This document shows, piece after piece, positions 1-9,065 of a DNA stretch of 64,000 nucleotides (its first letter is position 1; every line of letters starts with the position of its first letter). The notes beneath the pieces are model-generated. The model was given only the letters and a program-made list of their open reading frames with translations, did not search any database and was not told the origin of the DNA. Location: NCBI RefSeq assembly GCF_024298925.1, contig NZ_CP101283.1, forward strand, positions 1,617,001-1,681,000, read 5' to 3'. This stretch comes from Phenylobacterium sp. LH3H17 (GTDB lineage: Bacteria; Pseudomonadota; Alphaproteobacteria; Caulobacterales; Caulobacteraceae). The position numbers and the translations under genes are program-made.

Positions 1-220
1 GGTTCGGTGCCGCCAACCTGGGCCCGGCGCGCTTGTCATCGAAATCGCCGATGATGGACCGGGGCTCCCGGTGGCGGTTGATACGATCTCGGGCGGCGGG
101 CTGGGCCTGCGCCTGATGCGCGCCCTCGGCAAACAGCTTGGCGCGCGCATCGCGTTCAAGTCCGAGGGCGCCGGTCTGACGGTTCTTGTCACGCTCCCGT
201 CGGCGCTCGACCTGGCTTGA
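1..220 (+). CDS. sensor histidine kinase, C-terminal end (partial)
   Basis: The 5' part lies outside the window. The visible 72 codons, read from base 2, end in TGA at 218-220. They carry the last third of a HATPase_c ATP-binding domain: an N/G1-type IADDGPGLP, then a G2-type GGGLGLRLMRAL, and a closing beta strand LTVLVTLP. The GLRLMRALGKQLGA style resembles HWE/HisKA_2 kinases common in alphaproteobacteria, but the H-box is not visible, so the subfamily and the sensed signal cannot be stated. It lies upstream of a Usp remnant and a P-type ATPase on the same strand. Confidence 0.8.
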   Translation, partial: VRCRQPGPGALVIEIADDGPGLPVAVDTISGGGLGLRLMRALGKQLGARIAFKSEGAGLTVLVTLPSALDLA

Positions 221-275
221 TGGCGGCCTGTGGCCAAGGCGCGTCGGGGCCGGGCGCTACGGCGTCGCGGCCTCG

Positions 276-410
276 CGAGAAGAGTTGGACGCGGTCGGCT
301 TTCCCATCATCGGGGCGCATGACCAATCCCGGTCGCGGGAAATCGTCCTGGCCGGAGCGACCGACCACATTCTGGTCGAGCCGGCTACACCCGTTCTGAT
401 ATCCCACCAG
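276..410 (+). pseudogene. remnant of a universal stress protein (UspA) C-terminus
   Basis: An open frame between the kinase stop and the ATPase start encodes REELDAVGFPIIGAHD, then SRSREIVLAGATDHIL and PVLISH. This is the usual UspA ending (GxxGHSRxRExxxGGxTxxIL...PVLxSH), as also seen in the two intact Usp genes of this window. Everything upstream of that final third is missing. After the terminal SH, where both intact genes stop with TAG, this copy has CAG at 408-410, so the frame now runs into the ATPase frame. One C/T change would restore a stop. Seen: the motif and the frame. Inferred: decay by 5' deletion and stop loss. Confidence 0.6.
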
Positions 411-449
411 ATGGACCCTGCGCGAGGCGGGATCGAGCCGGGATCGAAC

Positions 450-3044
450 ATGGCCGCCGAACCACTGCGAGGACTGAGCGAAGACGAGGCGGCGCTGCGG
501 CTGGGTCAGGACGGCGCCAATGAGCTCCCGCGCGCCGCCGGACGGGGGCTCCTGCGGATCGCCGCCGAAACCATGCGCGAGCCCATGTTCATCCTGCTCA
601 TGGTCGCGGCCGTCCTTTACCTCGTCTTGGGCGACCTGGGCGAAGGCCTGTTCATCCTGGCCGGAGCGCTGGCCACGATCGGCCTGGTCATCCTGCAGGA
701 GGCGCGCAGCGAACGGGCGATGGCCGCCCTTCGCGACCTGGCTCAGCCCGTCGCGCGGGTGATCCGAGGCGGCGCCGAGCGGCGGATCCCGGCCCGCGAA
801 CTGGTGGTTGGCGACGTCGTTCTGGTGGGAGAGGGCGAGCGGCTGCCGGCCGACGGCCTCTTGGTGGCGGGGGACATGCTGGGCGTCGATGAGTCGGCGC
901 TGACCGGTGAGTCCGCGCCGGTGTCGAAGAGATGGGCGCAGGCCAGCGAGACTCTCAACAGCGATGCGGCGCCCGGCGCGGAACTCGGCCCGCACCTGTA
1001 CGCGGGCGCGCTCGTGGTGCGAGGGCAGGGCGTGGCGCGGGTCACCCGCACGGGCGCAGACACGGCGCTGGGCCGCATCGGCGCCTCGCTCGCCGCCATC
1101 GTCCAGGAACCCACGCCCCTGCAGCGCAAGGCCGGCCGGCTGGTGGGCCTGCTCGGTTTGCTGGCGCTCGGCTACTGCGTTCTGGTGGCCGTCGCCTACG
1201 GGCTGATCCGCGACGACTGGGTGGGCGGCGTACTGGCCGGCGTGACCGCGGCCATCGCGTTGGTCCCGGAAGAGTTCCCGATGGTCCTGGCCGTCTTCCT
1301 GGCCCTGGGCGCCTGGAGGCTGGCCACCCATCGGGTGCTGGTCCGCCGAAGCGCGGTGATCGAGACGCTGGGCGGGGCGACCGTGCTCTGCGTCGACAAG
1401 ACGGGCACGCTCACAGAGAACCGGATGGAGGTCGCGCGCCTCTGGACCGAGGCGGGCGACATCGCGATCGAGGACCCCGGGACCCTGGCGGACGAAGCGG
1501 TTCAACTGCTGCGATTGGCAGGCCTGGCCTCGGCCGTCCGTCCGGTCGATCCCATGGACCGGGCGATCCGCGATCGCCTGCGCTGGGCGCCCGCCGAGCC
1601 TGGACCTGAGGCCTCCGAACCCGAACGTTGCTGGCCGCTGCAACCCGACAGGATGGCGGTCATCCAGGCTTGGCGGAAAGACGGCGCGGCGCGGCTTGCC
1701 GCGGCCAAGGGCGCGCCGGAAGCGATCTTCCACCTCTGCAGGCTGTCAGAGCGCGAGGTCAGGCGTCTCCACGAAGTCGTCGACGACTTCGCCCGCCAAG
1801 GCCTGCGAGTACTGGGCGTCGCATCTGCCCAGATCGAAGGCGAACCTTCCGACGACCCACATTCCATGGCGTTCCAGTTCGCCGGCCTGGTCGGCTTCCT
1901 CGATCCGGTCCGCGCCGACGTGCCGACCGCCTTGCGCGAGGCGCACGCCGCCGGGATATCGGTGGTGATGATCACCGGCGACCATCCGGCGACCGCTCGC
2001 GCGATCGCCGAGACCGCCGGGATCGACATCGCCGTGGGGGTACTCACGGGCCCCGAGGTCGCCGCGATGTCGACACCCCTGCTCCGCGAGCGCCTTCGGA
2101 CCGCGCGGGTCTTCGCCCGCATGGTTCCGGAGCAGAAGCTCCGGCTGGTGGAGGCCCTCAAGGCCAATGGCGAGGTCGTCGCCATGACCGGAGACGGGGT
2201 CAACGACGCCCCGGCGCTGGAGGCGGCCCATATCGGCGTCGCCATGGGGAAGCGGGGGACCGACGTGGCCCGCGAGGCCGCCGATCTCGTGCTGCTGGAC
2301 GACAGCTTCGTCGCGATCGTCGGCGGGGTGCGCCTGGGCCGCCGCATCTTCATGAACCTGCGCAAGGCGCTGACCTATGTCACCGCCATCCACGTGCCCA
2401 TCGCCGGGCTGGCCCTGGGCCCAATCGTCCTGGGCATGCCGCCGCTGCTGTTTCCGATGCATGTGGTCTTGCTGGAGCTCGTCATCGATCCGATGTGCGC
2501 CCTGGTCTTCGAAGGCGAGCCAAGCGAAGCCGACGCCATGACACGTCCGCCGCGGCGCCCGGACGAGGCGCTGTTCGGGCCCGCCCAGCTCGCCCTGGCC
2601 CTGGCCCAGGGCGGCGGGGTGCTTTTGGGCGTGTTCGGCGTCTACGCCTGGGCGCTCGAAGTCTATCCTGAACCGCAAGCCCGAGGGGCGGCTTTCATCG
2701 CGCTCGTCGGCGGCAATCTCGTGCTCGCGCTCGCCGACACGGTGTCGGTCGGCGGGCGGCTGCTCGCAACGCATCGCTGGGCCTACTGGTCGATCGCCGC
2801 GGCCGCCTCGGGCGTCTTGGCCTTGGTCATGGCGGTCCCGGCCCTGGCCAAGGTGTTCAGCATGGCGCTTCCGGATGCTCGGCTGCTGATCCTGGCCCTC
2901 CTGATCGCCCTGGTGAGCGGCGGCTGGCTCGGCCTGGCGCTTCGCCTGCGAGCCCGCAGCCGGTCGGGTCAGGCCGGCACGCGTTCGACGCGCCAGTCTT
3001 CGATGACCCGGACCAATACCCGGCGCCCGGGCGGGGTGGCGTAG
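450..3044 (+). CDS. cation-transporting P-type ATPase (PEEFP subgroup)
   Basis: Predicted 864-residue inner-membrane ion pump. Order: N-terminal cation-ATPase domain (GLSEDEAALRLGQDGANELP), two TM helices, actuator domain with TGES (residues 152-155), TM pair with PEEFP (273-277) where Ca2+ pumps have PEGL, phosphorylation loop DKTGT (D316), nucleotide domain, hinge MTGDGVNDAPAL, then C-terminal helices. It lacks the HMA domain and CPC motif, so it is not a copper pump; the transported ion is unknown. The frame is open upstream to 186, but that part encodes a Usp remnant, so ATG 450 is preferred, with an alternative ATG at 411. The last 76 bases overlap a convergent gene. Confidence 0.88.
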   Translation: MAAEPLRGLSEDEAALRLGQDGANELPRAAGRGLLRIAAETMREPMFILLMVAAVLYLVLGDLGEGLFILAGALATIGLVILQEARSERAMAALRDLAQPVARVIRGGAERRIPARELVVGDVVLVGEGERLPADGLLVAGDMLGVDESALTGESAPVSKRWAQASETLNSDAAPGAELGPHLYAGALVVRGQGVARVTRTGADTALGRIGASLAAIVQEPTPLQRKAGRLVGLLGLLALGYCVLVAVAYGLIRDDWVGGVLAGVTAAIALVPEEFPMVLAVFLALGAWRLATHRVLVRRSAVIETLGGATVLCVDKTGTLTENRMEVARLWTEAGDIAIEDPGTLADEAVQLLRLAGLASAVRPVDPMDRAIRDRLRWAPAEPGPEASEPERCWPLQPDRMAVIQAWRKDGAARLAAAKGAPEAIFHLCRLSEREVRRLHEVVDDFARQGLRVLGVASAQIEGEPSDDPHSMAFQFAGLVGFLDPVRADVPTALREAHAAGISVVMITGDHPATARAIAETAGIDIAVGVLTGPEVAAMSTPLLRERLRTARVFARMVPEQKLRLVEALKANGEVVAMTGDGVNDAPALEAAHIGVAMGKRGTDVAREAADLVLLDDSFVAIVGGVRLGRRIFMNLRKALTYVTAIHVPIAGLALGPIVLGMPPLLFPMHVVLLELVIDPMCALVFEGEPSEADAMTRPPRRPDEALFGPAQLALALAQGGGVLLGVFGVYAWALEVYPEPQARGAAFIALVGGNLVLALADTVSVGGRLLATHRWAYWSIAAAASGVLALVMAVPALAKVFSMALPDARLLILALLIALVSGGWLGLALRLRARSRSGQAGTRSTRQSSMTRTNTRRPGGVA

Positions 3045-3493
3045 TCGATCACCGAGACGATCTGCGGCCGCGCCTCCAGCACCGCCACATTCGCCGAACT
3101 GGGATGGGGGGTGAAGGCGGCCTGCGCGGGTTGGCCCCAGATCAGCTTGTTGAGCTCCAGGATCAGATCGGGCTCGAGAATCTCGCTCACGCGCGCAGCC
3201 ATGGACAGACCGCGAACCGGCGCCGCTGGGCCGGTCCCGCCGCCGATGGCGATGGACACCCGCGGGTCGCGGCTGATGTTGGCGAACTTCTGGCTGTCGC
3301 GGGCCACGACGAAATAGAGGGCGCGACCCCGCCGCAGATAGTTCACCAACGTGACCTGAGGCCAGCCGTCGGGGCGATTGACAGCGAGGCTCATCAGCCG
3401 GTTCTCGTCCAGGATCTCGATGATCAGGCGTTGAATTTCGTGTTCGTCGGCGCCGTCGATCTCGACGGGCGCGGGGACGCTCTTTGCGGTCAT
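2969..3493 (-). CDS. pyridoxamine 5'-phosphate oxidase-family FMN-binding protein
   Basis: 174 residues with the split-barrel flavin-reductase-like fold typical of PNPOx-like proteins (RLMSLAVNRPDGWPQVTLVNY, then RALYFVVARDSQKFANISRD). These proteins bind FMN, F420 or haem; this one is too divergent for a defined substrate. ATG 3493 is chosen over the in-frame ATG 3505 because GGAGG sits five bases before it and lies inside the first codons of the longer version. A TTGA-N6-TCAA box about 67 bases upstream is shared with the divergent alcohol dehydrogenase gene, so low-oxygen control is likely. The 3' end overlaps the ATPase gene tail-to-tail. Confidence 0.85.
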   Translation of the reverse strand: MTAKSVPAPVEIDGADEHEIQRLIIEILDENRLMSLAVNRPDGWPQVTLVNYLRRGRALYFVVARDSQKFANISRDPRVSIAIGGGTGPAAPVRGLSMAARVSEILEPDLILELNKLIWGQPAQAAFTPHPSSANVAVLEARPQIVSVIDYATPPGRRVLVRVIEDWRVERVPA

Positions 3494-3553
3494 CGTCGCC
3501 TCCATGGGGAACCCGGGGCAGGGTGAGTGTCGGCTCGCGCGGCCGACGCGGCT

Positions 3554-3567
3554 TTGACAGCGCTCAA
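3554..3567. promoter_or_regulatory. FNR/FixK box TTGA-CAGCGC-TCAA
   Basis: Perfect TTGA-N6-TCAA palindrome between two divergent genes. If its centre (3560.5) is at -41.5, starts would fall near 3602 for the alcohol dehydrogenase (28 bases before its GTG) and near 3519 for the PNPOx gene (26 bases before its ATG), so one site could serve both. Confidence 0.75.
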
Positions 3568-3629
3568 GGCCGATCGGACGATCCTGCGACGAACTGACGG
3601 CGCATTATCGCGCGGAAGAGGGTTGTATT

Positions 3630-4619
3630 GTGTTCGCCATGGCGCTCGCGGAAATTGGGCGGCTGGAGGCGGTCCGGCGCGCCGATCCGCATCCTGGGCC
3701 GGGCGAGATCGCGCTGCAGGTCAAGGCCTGCGGCGTCTGTCGCACCGACCTGCATGTGGTCGATGGCGAACTGGCGTCTCGCCGCCGCGGCGCGATCCCG
3801 GGCCATGAGATCGTCGGGCGCATCGTCGCCCTGGGACCAGGCGTGACCGATCTTGAAGTCGGCCAGCGCGTCGGGGTCGGTTGGCTCGCCCAAACCTGTG
3901 GCCGCTGCCGCTACTGCCGGGACGGCCAGGAGAACCTTTGCGACGATGCGCTGTTCACCGGCTGGACGCGCGATGGCGGTTACGCCGACCAGGTCGTCGT
4001 CGACGCGCGCTTCTGCTTCCCGATACCCGAGGTCTACGCCGACGCCGAGGCCGCGCCGTTGCTATGCGCCGGCCTGATCGGGTTTCGCGCCTGGCGCATG
4101 GCCTGCGAGGGCGGCCGCGTCGAGCGCCTGGGGCTCTTCGGGTTCGGGGCGGCGGCCCACCTGTTGGCGCAGCTGGCGATCTTCGAGGGGCAGGCGGTTT
4201 ACGCCTTCACCCGCCCCGGCGACGCCGCAGCCCAGGACCTGGCGCGCGACCTGGGATGCGCGTGGGCGGGCGGATCGGATGAGCTGGCGCCGGCGCCGCT
4301 CGACGCGGCGATCATCTTCGCGCCTGCGGGCGACCTGGTCCCCATCGCCCTGCGCGCCGTGCGCAAGGGCGGCGCCGTCGTCTGCGGCGGTATCCACATG
4401 AGCGACATTCCGTCCTTCCCTTACGCCCTGCTGTGGGAGGAACGCAGGCTGTTTTCGGTGGCCAACGTCACCCGCGCCGACGCCGCGGCCTACTTGCCCC
4501 GCGCGGCGAGGGCCGGGGTCCGCGCGCACGTGGTGACCTACCCCTTGGAGCAGGCCCAGCAGGCCCTCGACGATCTGCGACGCGGCGCCTTTGCCGGCGC
4601 CGCCGTGCTGCAGCCATAG
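3630..4619 (+). CDS. zinc-dependent alcohol dehydrogenase family protein
   Basis: 329-residue medium-chain dehydrogenase/reductase. The GroES-like half has the catalytic zinc Cys (CGVCRTDLHVVDGE) and GHE (GHEIVGRIVALG), then the structural-zinc cysteines CGRCRYCRDGQENLC. The Rossmann half follows (GLFGFGAAAHLLAQLA). It probably interconverts alcohols and aldehydes with NAD(P)H; the substrate is not predictable. The GTG at 3630 is preferred to ATG 3639 because GGAAGAGG lies eight bases before it. A FixK-type box sits 63 bases upstream, which suggests use in oxygen-limited redox balancing. Confidence 0.88.
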   Translation: MFAMALAEIGRLEAVRRADPHPGPGEIALQVKACGVCRTDLHVVDGELASRRRGAIPGHEIVGRIVALGPGVTDLEVGQRVGVGWLAQTCGRCRYCRDGQENLCDDALFTGWTRDGGYADQVVVDARFCFPIPEVYADAEAAPLLCAGLIGFRAWRMACEGGRVERLGLFGFGAAAHLLAQLAIFEGQAVYAFTRPGDAAAQDLARDLGCAWAGGSDELAPAPLDAAIIFAPAGDLVPIALRAVRKGGAVVCGGIHMSDIPSFPYALLWEERRLFSVANVTRADAAAYLPRAARAGVRAHVVTYPLEQAQQALDDLRRGAFAGAAVLQP

Positions 4620-4685
4620 ATGGCGGGCGTAAGGGCCAGCGCGGACCGGGCAACAACGGCGAAGTCCTTCTGACCCAAGTTGGTC

Positions 4686-5225
4686 TCAGTTCGACGGGGG
4701 GCCGGCTGTCCGATGGGCGGCCGCCTTGATCGTCTCCAGCGCCTTGTTCGCGGCGGCCGCGGCGAGTTTGGCGGCGTCCCGCGCCGCCCGAAGCGTCTCT
4801 TTGGTGGTGGCTTGGTCGGCGGCTTGGACGGTCTTGGCGGCGACGGCGGCTTCCTGTGCGGCGTGACGGGCCGCCGCGACGGAACGGTCGGCCGCGATCC
4901 GGGTGTCCGAGGTCGCCTGGGCGAACGCGGTCTTCGTCCTCTGAGCCGCGACGATCGCCGCGGCCTCAGTCTCGCCGGCGGCTATCCTTGAGGCTTCGCT
5001 GCTTTCCCTGGAGAGATCGCGCAAGGCGGCCTCGGCCTTGTCCAGCGCTCGCGCGGCGGCAAGGGAGGCTGCGCTGGCGGCGTCAATGGCCCTGTCGGCC
5101 GCGGTTCGCGCCCGGGCGTCCAATGCCCGGACCGTGTCCTGAGCCGTGGCCGGTTGCGCCAGCGCCGAGGCGGCCGGAACCCAGAGGGCGATCACCGCGG
5201 CGATCATCAGAATTCGCTTGCCCAT
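4686..5225 (-). CDS. exported Ala-rich helical protein, function unknown
   Basis: 179 residues. A clear signal peptide (MGKRILMIAAVIALWVP, then ASALAQ) is followed by a long Ala/Lys/Glu/Arg-rich stretch with no Gly or Pro until the end, predicted to form one long helix or coiled coil. No catalytic motif is visible. The start at 5225 has GGAGA six bases upstream. It follows a small membrane-protein gene on the same strand by 26 bases, and both lie downstream of the FixK box at 5554, so they may be induced with the cbb3 operon transcribed the other way. It may be a periplasmic structural or scaffold protein; that is inference. Confidence 0.7.
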   Translation of the reverse strand: MGKRILMIAAVIALWVPAASALAQPATAQDTVRALDARARTAADRAIDAASAASLAAARALDKAEAALRDLSRESSEASRIAAGETEAAAIVAAQRTKTAFAQATSDTRIAADRSVAAARHAAQEAAVAAKTVQAADQATTKETLRAARDAAKLAAAAANKALETIKAAAHRTAGPPSN

Positions 5226-5251
5226 CAGAGGTCTCCAGGTGCGGGGGAGGG

Positions 5252-5503
5252 TCAGGCCGACGGCCGCGGCCGATCGCGGCTGCGAAGACCTGCGCCAAAC
5301 AAGAACAGGCTGGTGACCAGCAGGACGGCGGCGAGCGGACACCAGGCGCAATGAACCTCGGCCGATCGGCCGCAGATGACGCCCAGGGCCTCTAGGGACC
5401 GCGCGTGAAGCCAGGCCATGTCGAGGCTGATCGCCGCGCCGACCAGGCACGCGCTTGCGGAAATCATCCGGATATCGGTCAATGTGATCGCTGCGGCCCG
5501 CAT
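5252..5503 (-). CDS. small membrane protein, function unknown
   Basis: 83 residues with two predicted TM helices (around residues 13-28 and 55-72) joined by a loop containing the close cysteines CGRSAEVHCAWC, and a short basic C-terminus. AGGAGA lies four bases before ATG 5503. The Cys/His-containing loop could bind metal or haem, but no family is recognised. It is divergent from ccoN with a FixK box between them, and a -41.5 placement gives a start 16 bases before the ATG. Confidence 0.65.
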   Translation of the reverse strand: MRAAAITLTDIRMISASACLVGAAISLDMAWLHARSLEALGVICGRSAEVHCAWCPLAAVLLVTSLFLFGAGLRSRDRPRPSA

Positions 5504-5553
5504 GGTGTCTCCTGATGGCGCCCGCAGGCTGGCTGGGTCCGCTTGCGCGTGCC

Positions 5554-5567
5554 TTGACTGAAATCAA
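5554..5567. promoter_or_regulatory. FNR/FixK box TTGA-CTGAAA-TCAA upstream of ccoN
   Basis: Perfect palindrome. Its centre at 5560.5 predicts a transcript start near 5602, 25 bases before the ccoN ATG at 5627, the classic class II activator geometry. It also makes an upstream in-frame ATG at 5567 unlikely as the ccoN start, since that codon would precede the transcript. Confidence 0.85.
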
Positions 5568-5626
5568 TGCCATCCGGCCCCCAACGGTGTGATTGGCGGC
5601 TGGCGTCACAGCGACTCACGGGGAAC

Positions 5627-7282
5627 ATGACTACTCAACCGGCACAAACAGACGCGGCGCCGCTGAACGCCGTCCTGCTCTATGCGCTGACGGGCCTGCT
5701 GGCCTTCGGCGCCCTCATGGCTACGGCATTTTCCGACGACCGGCTGTTCCGGTTCCATGGCTGGATATTCATCGCCGCCTTCGTGGCGGCGCTCAGCGCC
5801 ATGACCGTGGGATTGTCCTCGGGCCGGCTTCGCTCGCCCCAGAACGAGTACGCCGACGGCGTGGTCCGCGCCGGCGTCATCGCCACCATGTTCTGGGCCA
5901 TCGCCGGCCTGCTGGCCGGCGTGGTGATCGCCGCCCAGCTCTCCTGGCCGACCATCTTCTACTTTCCCGAGGCGGGCTGGCTGAACTTCGGACGCCTGAG
6001 GCCACTGCACACCTCGGGCGTGATCTTCGCATTCGGCGGCAACGCCCTGATCGCGACCTCATTCTATGTCGTGCAGCGCACCTGCAGGGCGCGCCTGGCC
6101 GGCGGGGCCTGGCCCTGGTTCGTGTTCTGGGGTTACCAGCTGTTCATCGTGCTGGCGGCCACCGGCTACCTGGCCGGCATCACCCAGTCACGGGAATACG
6201 CCGAACCTGAGTGGTACGTCGATCTGTGGCTGACCGTGGTCTGGGTCGCCTATCTGCTGGTCTTCCTGGGCACGATCTGGAAGCGCAAGGAGCCGCATAT
6301 CTATGTGGCAAACTGGTTCTACCTCGCCTTCATCATCACCATCGCGATGCTGCATGTGGTCAATAACCTGGCCATGCCCGTCAGCCTGCTGAGCAGCCAC
6401 AGCTACTCCCTGTTCGCAGGTGTGCAGGACGCTCTGATCCAGTGGTGGTACGGCCATAACGCGGTGGGCTTCTTCCTCACCGCCGGGTTCCTGGCGATGA
6501 TGTACTACTTCGTGCCCAAGCGCGCGGAGCGGCCGGTCTATTCATACCGCCTGTCCATCGTCCACTTCTGGTCGCTGATCTTCATCTACATCTGGGCGGG
6601 TCCCCACCACCTCCACTACACGGCCCTGCCGCAGTGGGCCCAGACCCTTGGCATGACCTTCTCGATCATGCTGTGGATGCCGTCCTGGGGCGGGATGATC
6701 AACGGCCTGATGACGCTCTCGGGCGCCTGGGACAAGCTGCGCACCGATCCGGTCCTGCGGATGATGGCGGTCTCCATCGCCTTCTACGGCATGTCGACCT
6801 TCGAAGGCCCGCTGATGTCCATCCGCGAGGTCAACGCGCTCAGCCACTATACCGACTGGACCATCGGGCACGTGCATTCCGGCGCGCTCGGCTGGGTCGG
6901 CTTCATCTCGTTCGGGGCGGTCTACTGCCTGGTCCCCTGGCTGTGGAAGAAGGACCGGCTCTACTCCAACGCTCTGGCCGAGTGGCATTTCTGGATCGCA
7001 ACCCTGGGGATCGTCCTCTACATCTGCGCGATGTGGGTCTCCGGCATCATGGAAGGCCTGATGTGGCGCGAGTACACGCCCCAAGGTTTCCTCGCCAACT
7101 CGTTCGTCGAGACCGTGTCGGCCAAGCACATCGAAAACGTCATCCGCACCCTCGGAGGTCTGATGTACCTCACCGGCGCGCTGATCATGTCTTACAACCT
7201 GTGGCGTACGATCCGCATGCCGAGCCAGGCGCCCGTCGCCCAGGCCGCCGGTCCCGCCCCCGCGCTTGTCGCGGCCGAGTAG
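5627..7282 (+). CDS. ccoN: cytochrome-c oxidase cbb3-type subunit I
   Basis: 551-residue catalytic subunit of the high-affinity terminal oxidase; reduces O2 at a haem b3/CuB centre in the inner membrane. Visible ligands: low-spin haem His in [10 protein letters not shown], CuB histidines in [10 protein letters not shown] and [12 protein letters not shown], and haem b3/b His in [12 protein letters not shown]. About 14 TM helices are expected, two of them N-terminal to the usual core. ATG 5627 is used (GGGGA just upstream). ccoO follows 12 bases downstream. The C-terminal tail is Ala/Pro-rich and slightly long. Confidence 0.97.
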   Translation: MTTQPAQTDAAPLNAVLLYALTGLLAFGALMATAFSDDRLFRFHGWIFIAAFVAALSAMTVGLSSGRLRSPQNEYADGVVRAGVIATMFWAIAGLLAGVVIAAQLSWPTIFYFPEAGWLNFGRLRPLHTSGVIFAFGGNALIATSFYVVQRTCRARLAGGAWPWFVFWGYQLFIVLAATGYLAGITQSREYAEPEWYVDLWLTVVWVAYLLVFLGTIWKRKEPHIYVANWFYLAFIITIAMLHVVNNLAMPVSLLSSHSYSLFAGVQDALIQWWYGHNAVGFFLTAGFLAMMYYFVPKRAERPVYSYRLSIVHFWSLIFIYIWAGPHHLHYTALPQWAQTLGMTFSIMLWMPSWGGMINGLMTLSGAWDKLRTDPVLRMMAVSIAFYGMSTFEGPLMSIREVNALSHYTDWTIGHVHSGALGWVGFISFGAVYCLVPWLWKKDRLYSNALAEWHFWIATLGIVLYICAMWVSGIMEGLMWREYTPQGFLANSFVETVSAKHIENVIRTLGGLMYLTGALIMSYNLWRTIRMPSQAPVAQAAGPAPALVAAE

Positions 7283-7294
7283 GGGACTCCAACC

Positions 7295-8029
7295 ATGTGG
7301 AAACATCACACCAAGCTTGAGCGGAATTCGCTGCCGCTCGTCCTCGGGATCCTGATCGTCGTCTCCATCGGCGGGATGGTCGAGATCGCGCCGCTCTTCT
7401 ACCTGGAGAGCACGATCGAGAAGGTGGAGGGCGTGCGCCCCTACACCCCCCTCGAGCTCGAAGGCCGCGACATCTATGTTCGTGAGGGCTGCTACCTCTG
7501 CCACTCGCAGATGATCCGGCCCCTGCGCGACGAGGTCGAACGCTACGGCCACTACAGCCTCGCCGCCGAGAGCATGTACGACCACCCCTTCCAGTGGGGG
7601 TCCAAGCGCACCGGGCCCGACCTGGCGCGGGTGGGCGGAAAGTACTCCGACGCCTGGCATCGCGACCACCTGATCGATCCGCGCTCGGTGGTGCCGGAAT
7701 CGGTGATGCCGCCCTACGCGTTCCTGGCGGACAAGCCGCTCGACTATCGCGACATCCAGGCGAAGATCCGGGCCATGAACAAGGTCGGCGTCCCCTACAC
7801 CCAGGAGATGATCGACAGCGCCAAGGAGGACCTGGAGACCCAGGCCGATCCCTTCGCCGGTTCCGCCAAGTTCCTGGCCCGGTACGGCGCCAAGGCCCAG
7901 CAACGCGACTTCGACGGAAATCCCAGCCAGATCAGCGAAATGGACGCCCTCGTGGCCTATCTCCAGATGCTGGGGACCCTGGTGGACTTCAAGACCTATC
8001 GGGCCGAAGCCCCGGAGAACCAGCGATGA
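7295..8029 (+). CDS. ccoO: cytochrome-c oxidase cbb3-type subunit II (mono-haem c)
   Basis: 244 residues, with one N-terminal TM anchor (residues 13-31) and a periplasmic mono-haem cytochrome c domain with the motif CYLCHSQ. A methionine in VMPPYAFL is the likely second haem ligand. It passes electrons from CcoP to CcoN. Length and sequence are typical of the family. It overlaps the start of ccoQ by four bases (ATGA), so translation is coupled. Confidence 0.97.
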   Translation: MWKHHTKLERNSLPLVLGILIVVSIGGMVEIAPLFYLESTIEKVEGVRPYTPLELEGRDIYVREGCYLCHSQMIRPLRDEVERYGHYSLAAESMYDHPFQWGSKRTGPDLARVGGKYSDAWHRDHLIDPRSVVPESVMPPYAFLADKPLDYRDIQAKIRAMNKVGVPYTQEMIDSAKEDLETQADPFAGSAKFLARYGAKAQQRDFDGNPSQISEMDALVAYLQMLGTLVDFKTYRAEAPENQR

Positions 8030-8205
8030 GCGGCCTTACCTACGAAACCGTCGCGCAGTTCTCCCAGCAGGGCGGGTTGATCTACTTCGGCGCCCTCTTC
8101 GCCGGGGGCGTCGCCTACGCGCTCTGGCCCAAGAACCGCGAGGCGTTCCAGCGCCTGGCCCACCTTCCCCTGCAAGATCATGAGGATCCCGATGTCGAAG
8201 CGTGA
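8026..8205 (+). CDS. ccoQ: cbb3-type oxidase subunit CcoQ
   Basis: 59-residue protein with one TM helix ([18 protein letters not shown]) followed by the characteristic basic stretch WPKNREAF and an acidic tail. CcoQ stabilises the assembled cbb3 complex. Its ATG overlaps the ccoO stop, and its 3' end overlaps the start of ccoP by 14 bases. Confidence 0.93.
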   Translation: MSGLTYETVAQFSQQGGLIYFGALFAGGVAYALWPKNREAFQRLAHLPLQDHEDPDVEA

Positions 8206-9058
8206 GTCCGACGAGGTTACGGGCGTCGAGACCACGGGCCACGAGTGGGACGGCATCCGCGAACTGGACAATCCCCTGCCGCGCTGGTGGCTTTGGGTGT
8301 TCTACGCGAGCATCGCGGTCGCCGCGGTCTACTGGGTACTCATGCCGTCCTGGCCAGGCCTGACCAGTTATTCCAAGGGGATCCTGGGACAGTCGGACCG
8401 CCAGGCGGTCGTCGGCGAACTCCAGGCGCTGACAGCCGAGCGCGGCGCCCAGGCGGCACGCCTGCGCACCGCCTCGCTGGACGAGATCGAGCGTGATCCG
8501 GAACTGCAGGCCTACGCCCAGGCGGTCGGTCAGTCGGTGTTCGGCGACAACTGCGCCACCTGCCACGGCACGGGCGGTGTCGGCGCCAAGGGTTACGCCA
8601 ACCTGCGCGACGACGTCTGGCTCTGGGGCGGCGAGCTGGCGGACATCCACCGGACCATCCAGGTCGGCGTCCGATCGGGCGGCCCCGATGCGCGGTTCTC
8701 CCAGATGCCGGCCTTCGGGCGCGACCAGATGCTGACCCCGGCCCAGGTGGACGACCTGACCGAATTCGTGGTGGCGCTCTCGCGTCGGCCGGCCGACGTC
8801 GCCGCCGTTCGGCGCGCCGCCCCGGTCTATGTGGCCCAGTGCGTCGCATGCCACGGGGTGAAGGGTCTGGGCGACCAGAAGCAGGGCGCCCCCAATCTGA
8901 CCGATCAGGAGTGGCTGTACGGCTCCACCCGCCAGGCCATCCACGACCAGATCTGGAACGGGCAGGGCGGTGTCATGCCGGCCTGGAAGGACCGCTTCGA
9001 TCCTGAAACCCTCAAGGCGCTCGCCGTCTACATCCACGCCAACGCCGGAGGGCGATAG
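8192..9058 (+). CDS. ccoP: cytochrome-c oxidase cbb3-type subunit III (di-haem c)
   Basis: 288 residues. The N-terminal region carries the CcoP motif WDGIRELDNPLPRWW and one TM helix, followed by two cytochrome c domains with CATCH and CVACH haem sites. This is the electron entry subunit of the cbb3 oxidase. ATG 8192 (MSKRESDE) is chosen over ATG 8180 because AGGA lies five bases before it. ccoG follows after seven bases. Confidence 0.96.
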   Translation: MSKRESDEVTGVETTGHEWDGIRELDNPLPRWWLWVFYASIAVAAVYWVLMPSWPGLTSYSKGILGQSDRQAVVGELQALTAERGAQAARLRTASLDEIERDPELQAYAQAVGQSVFGDNCATCHGTGGVGAKGYANLRDDVWLWGGELADIHRTIQVGVRSGGPDARFSQMPAFGRDQMLTPAQVDDLTEFVVALSRRPADVAAVRRAAPVYVAQCVACHGVKGLGDQKQGAPNLTDQEWLYGSTRQAIHDQIWNGQGGVMPAWKDRFDPETLKALAVYIHANAGGR

Positions 9059-9065
9059 TCCGGCG

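Noticed and set aside
186..449. N-terminal extension of the P-type ATPase
   Set aside because: The extension encodes a Usp-like ending and overlaps the kinase stop; the ATPase family starts at about residue 89 of that frame.
5567..5626. Upstream ATG for ccoN
   Set aside because: It overlaps the FixK box and would lie before the predicted transcript start; ATG 5627 gives the normal N-terminus.
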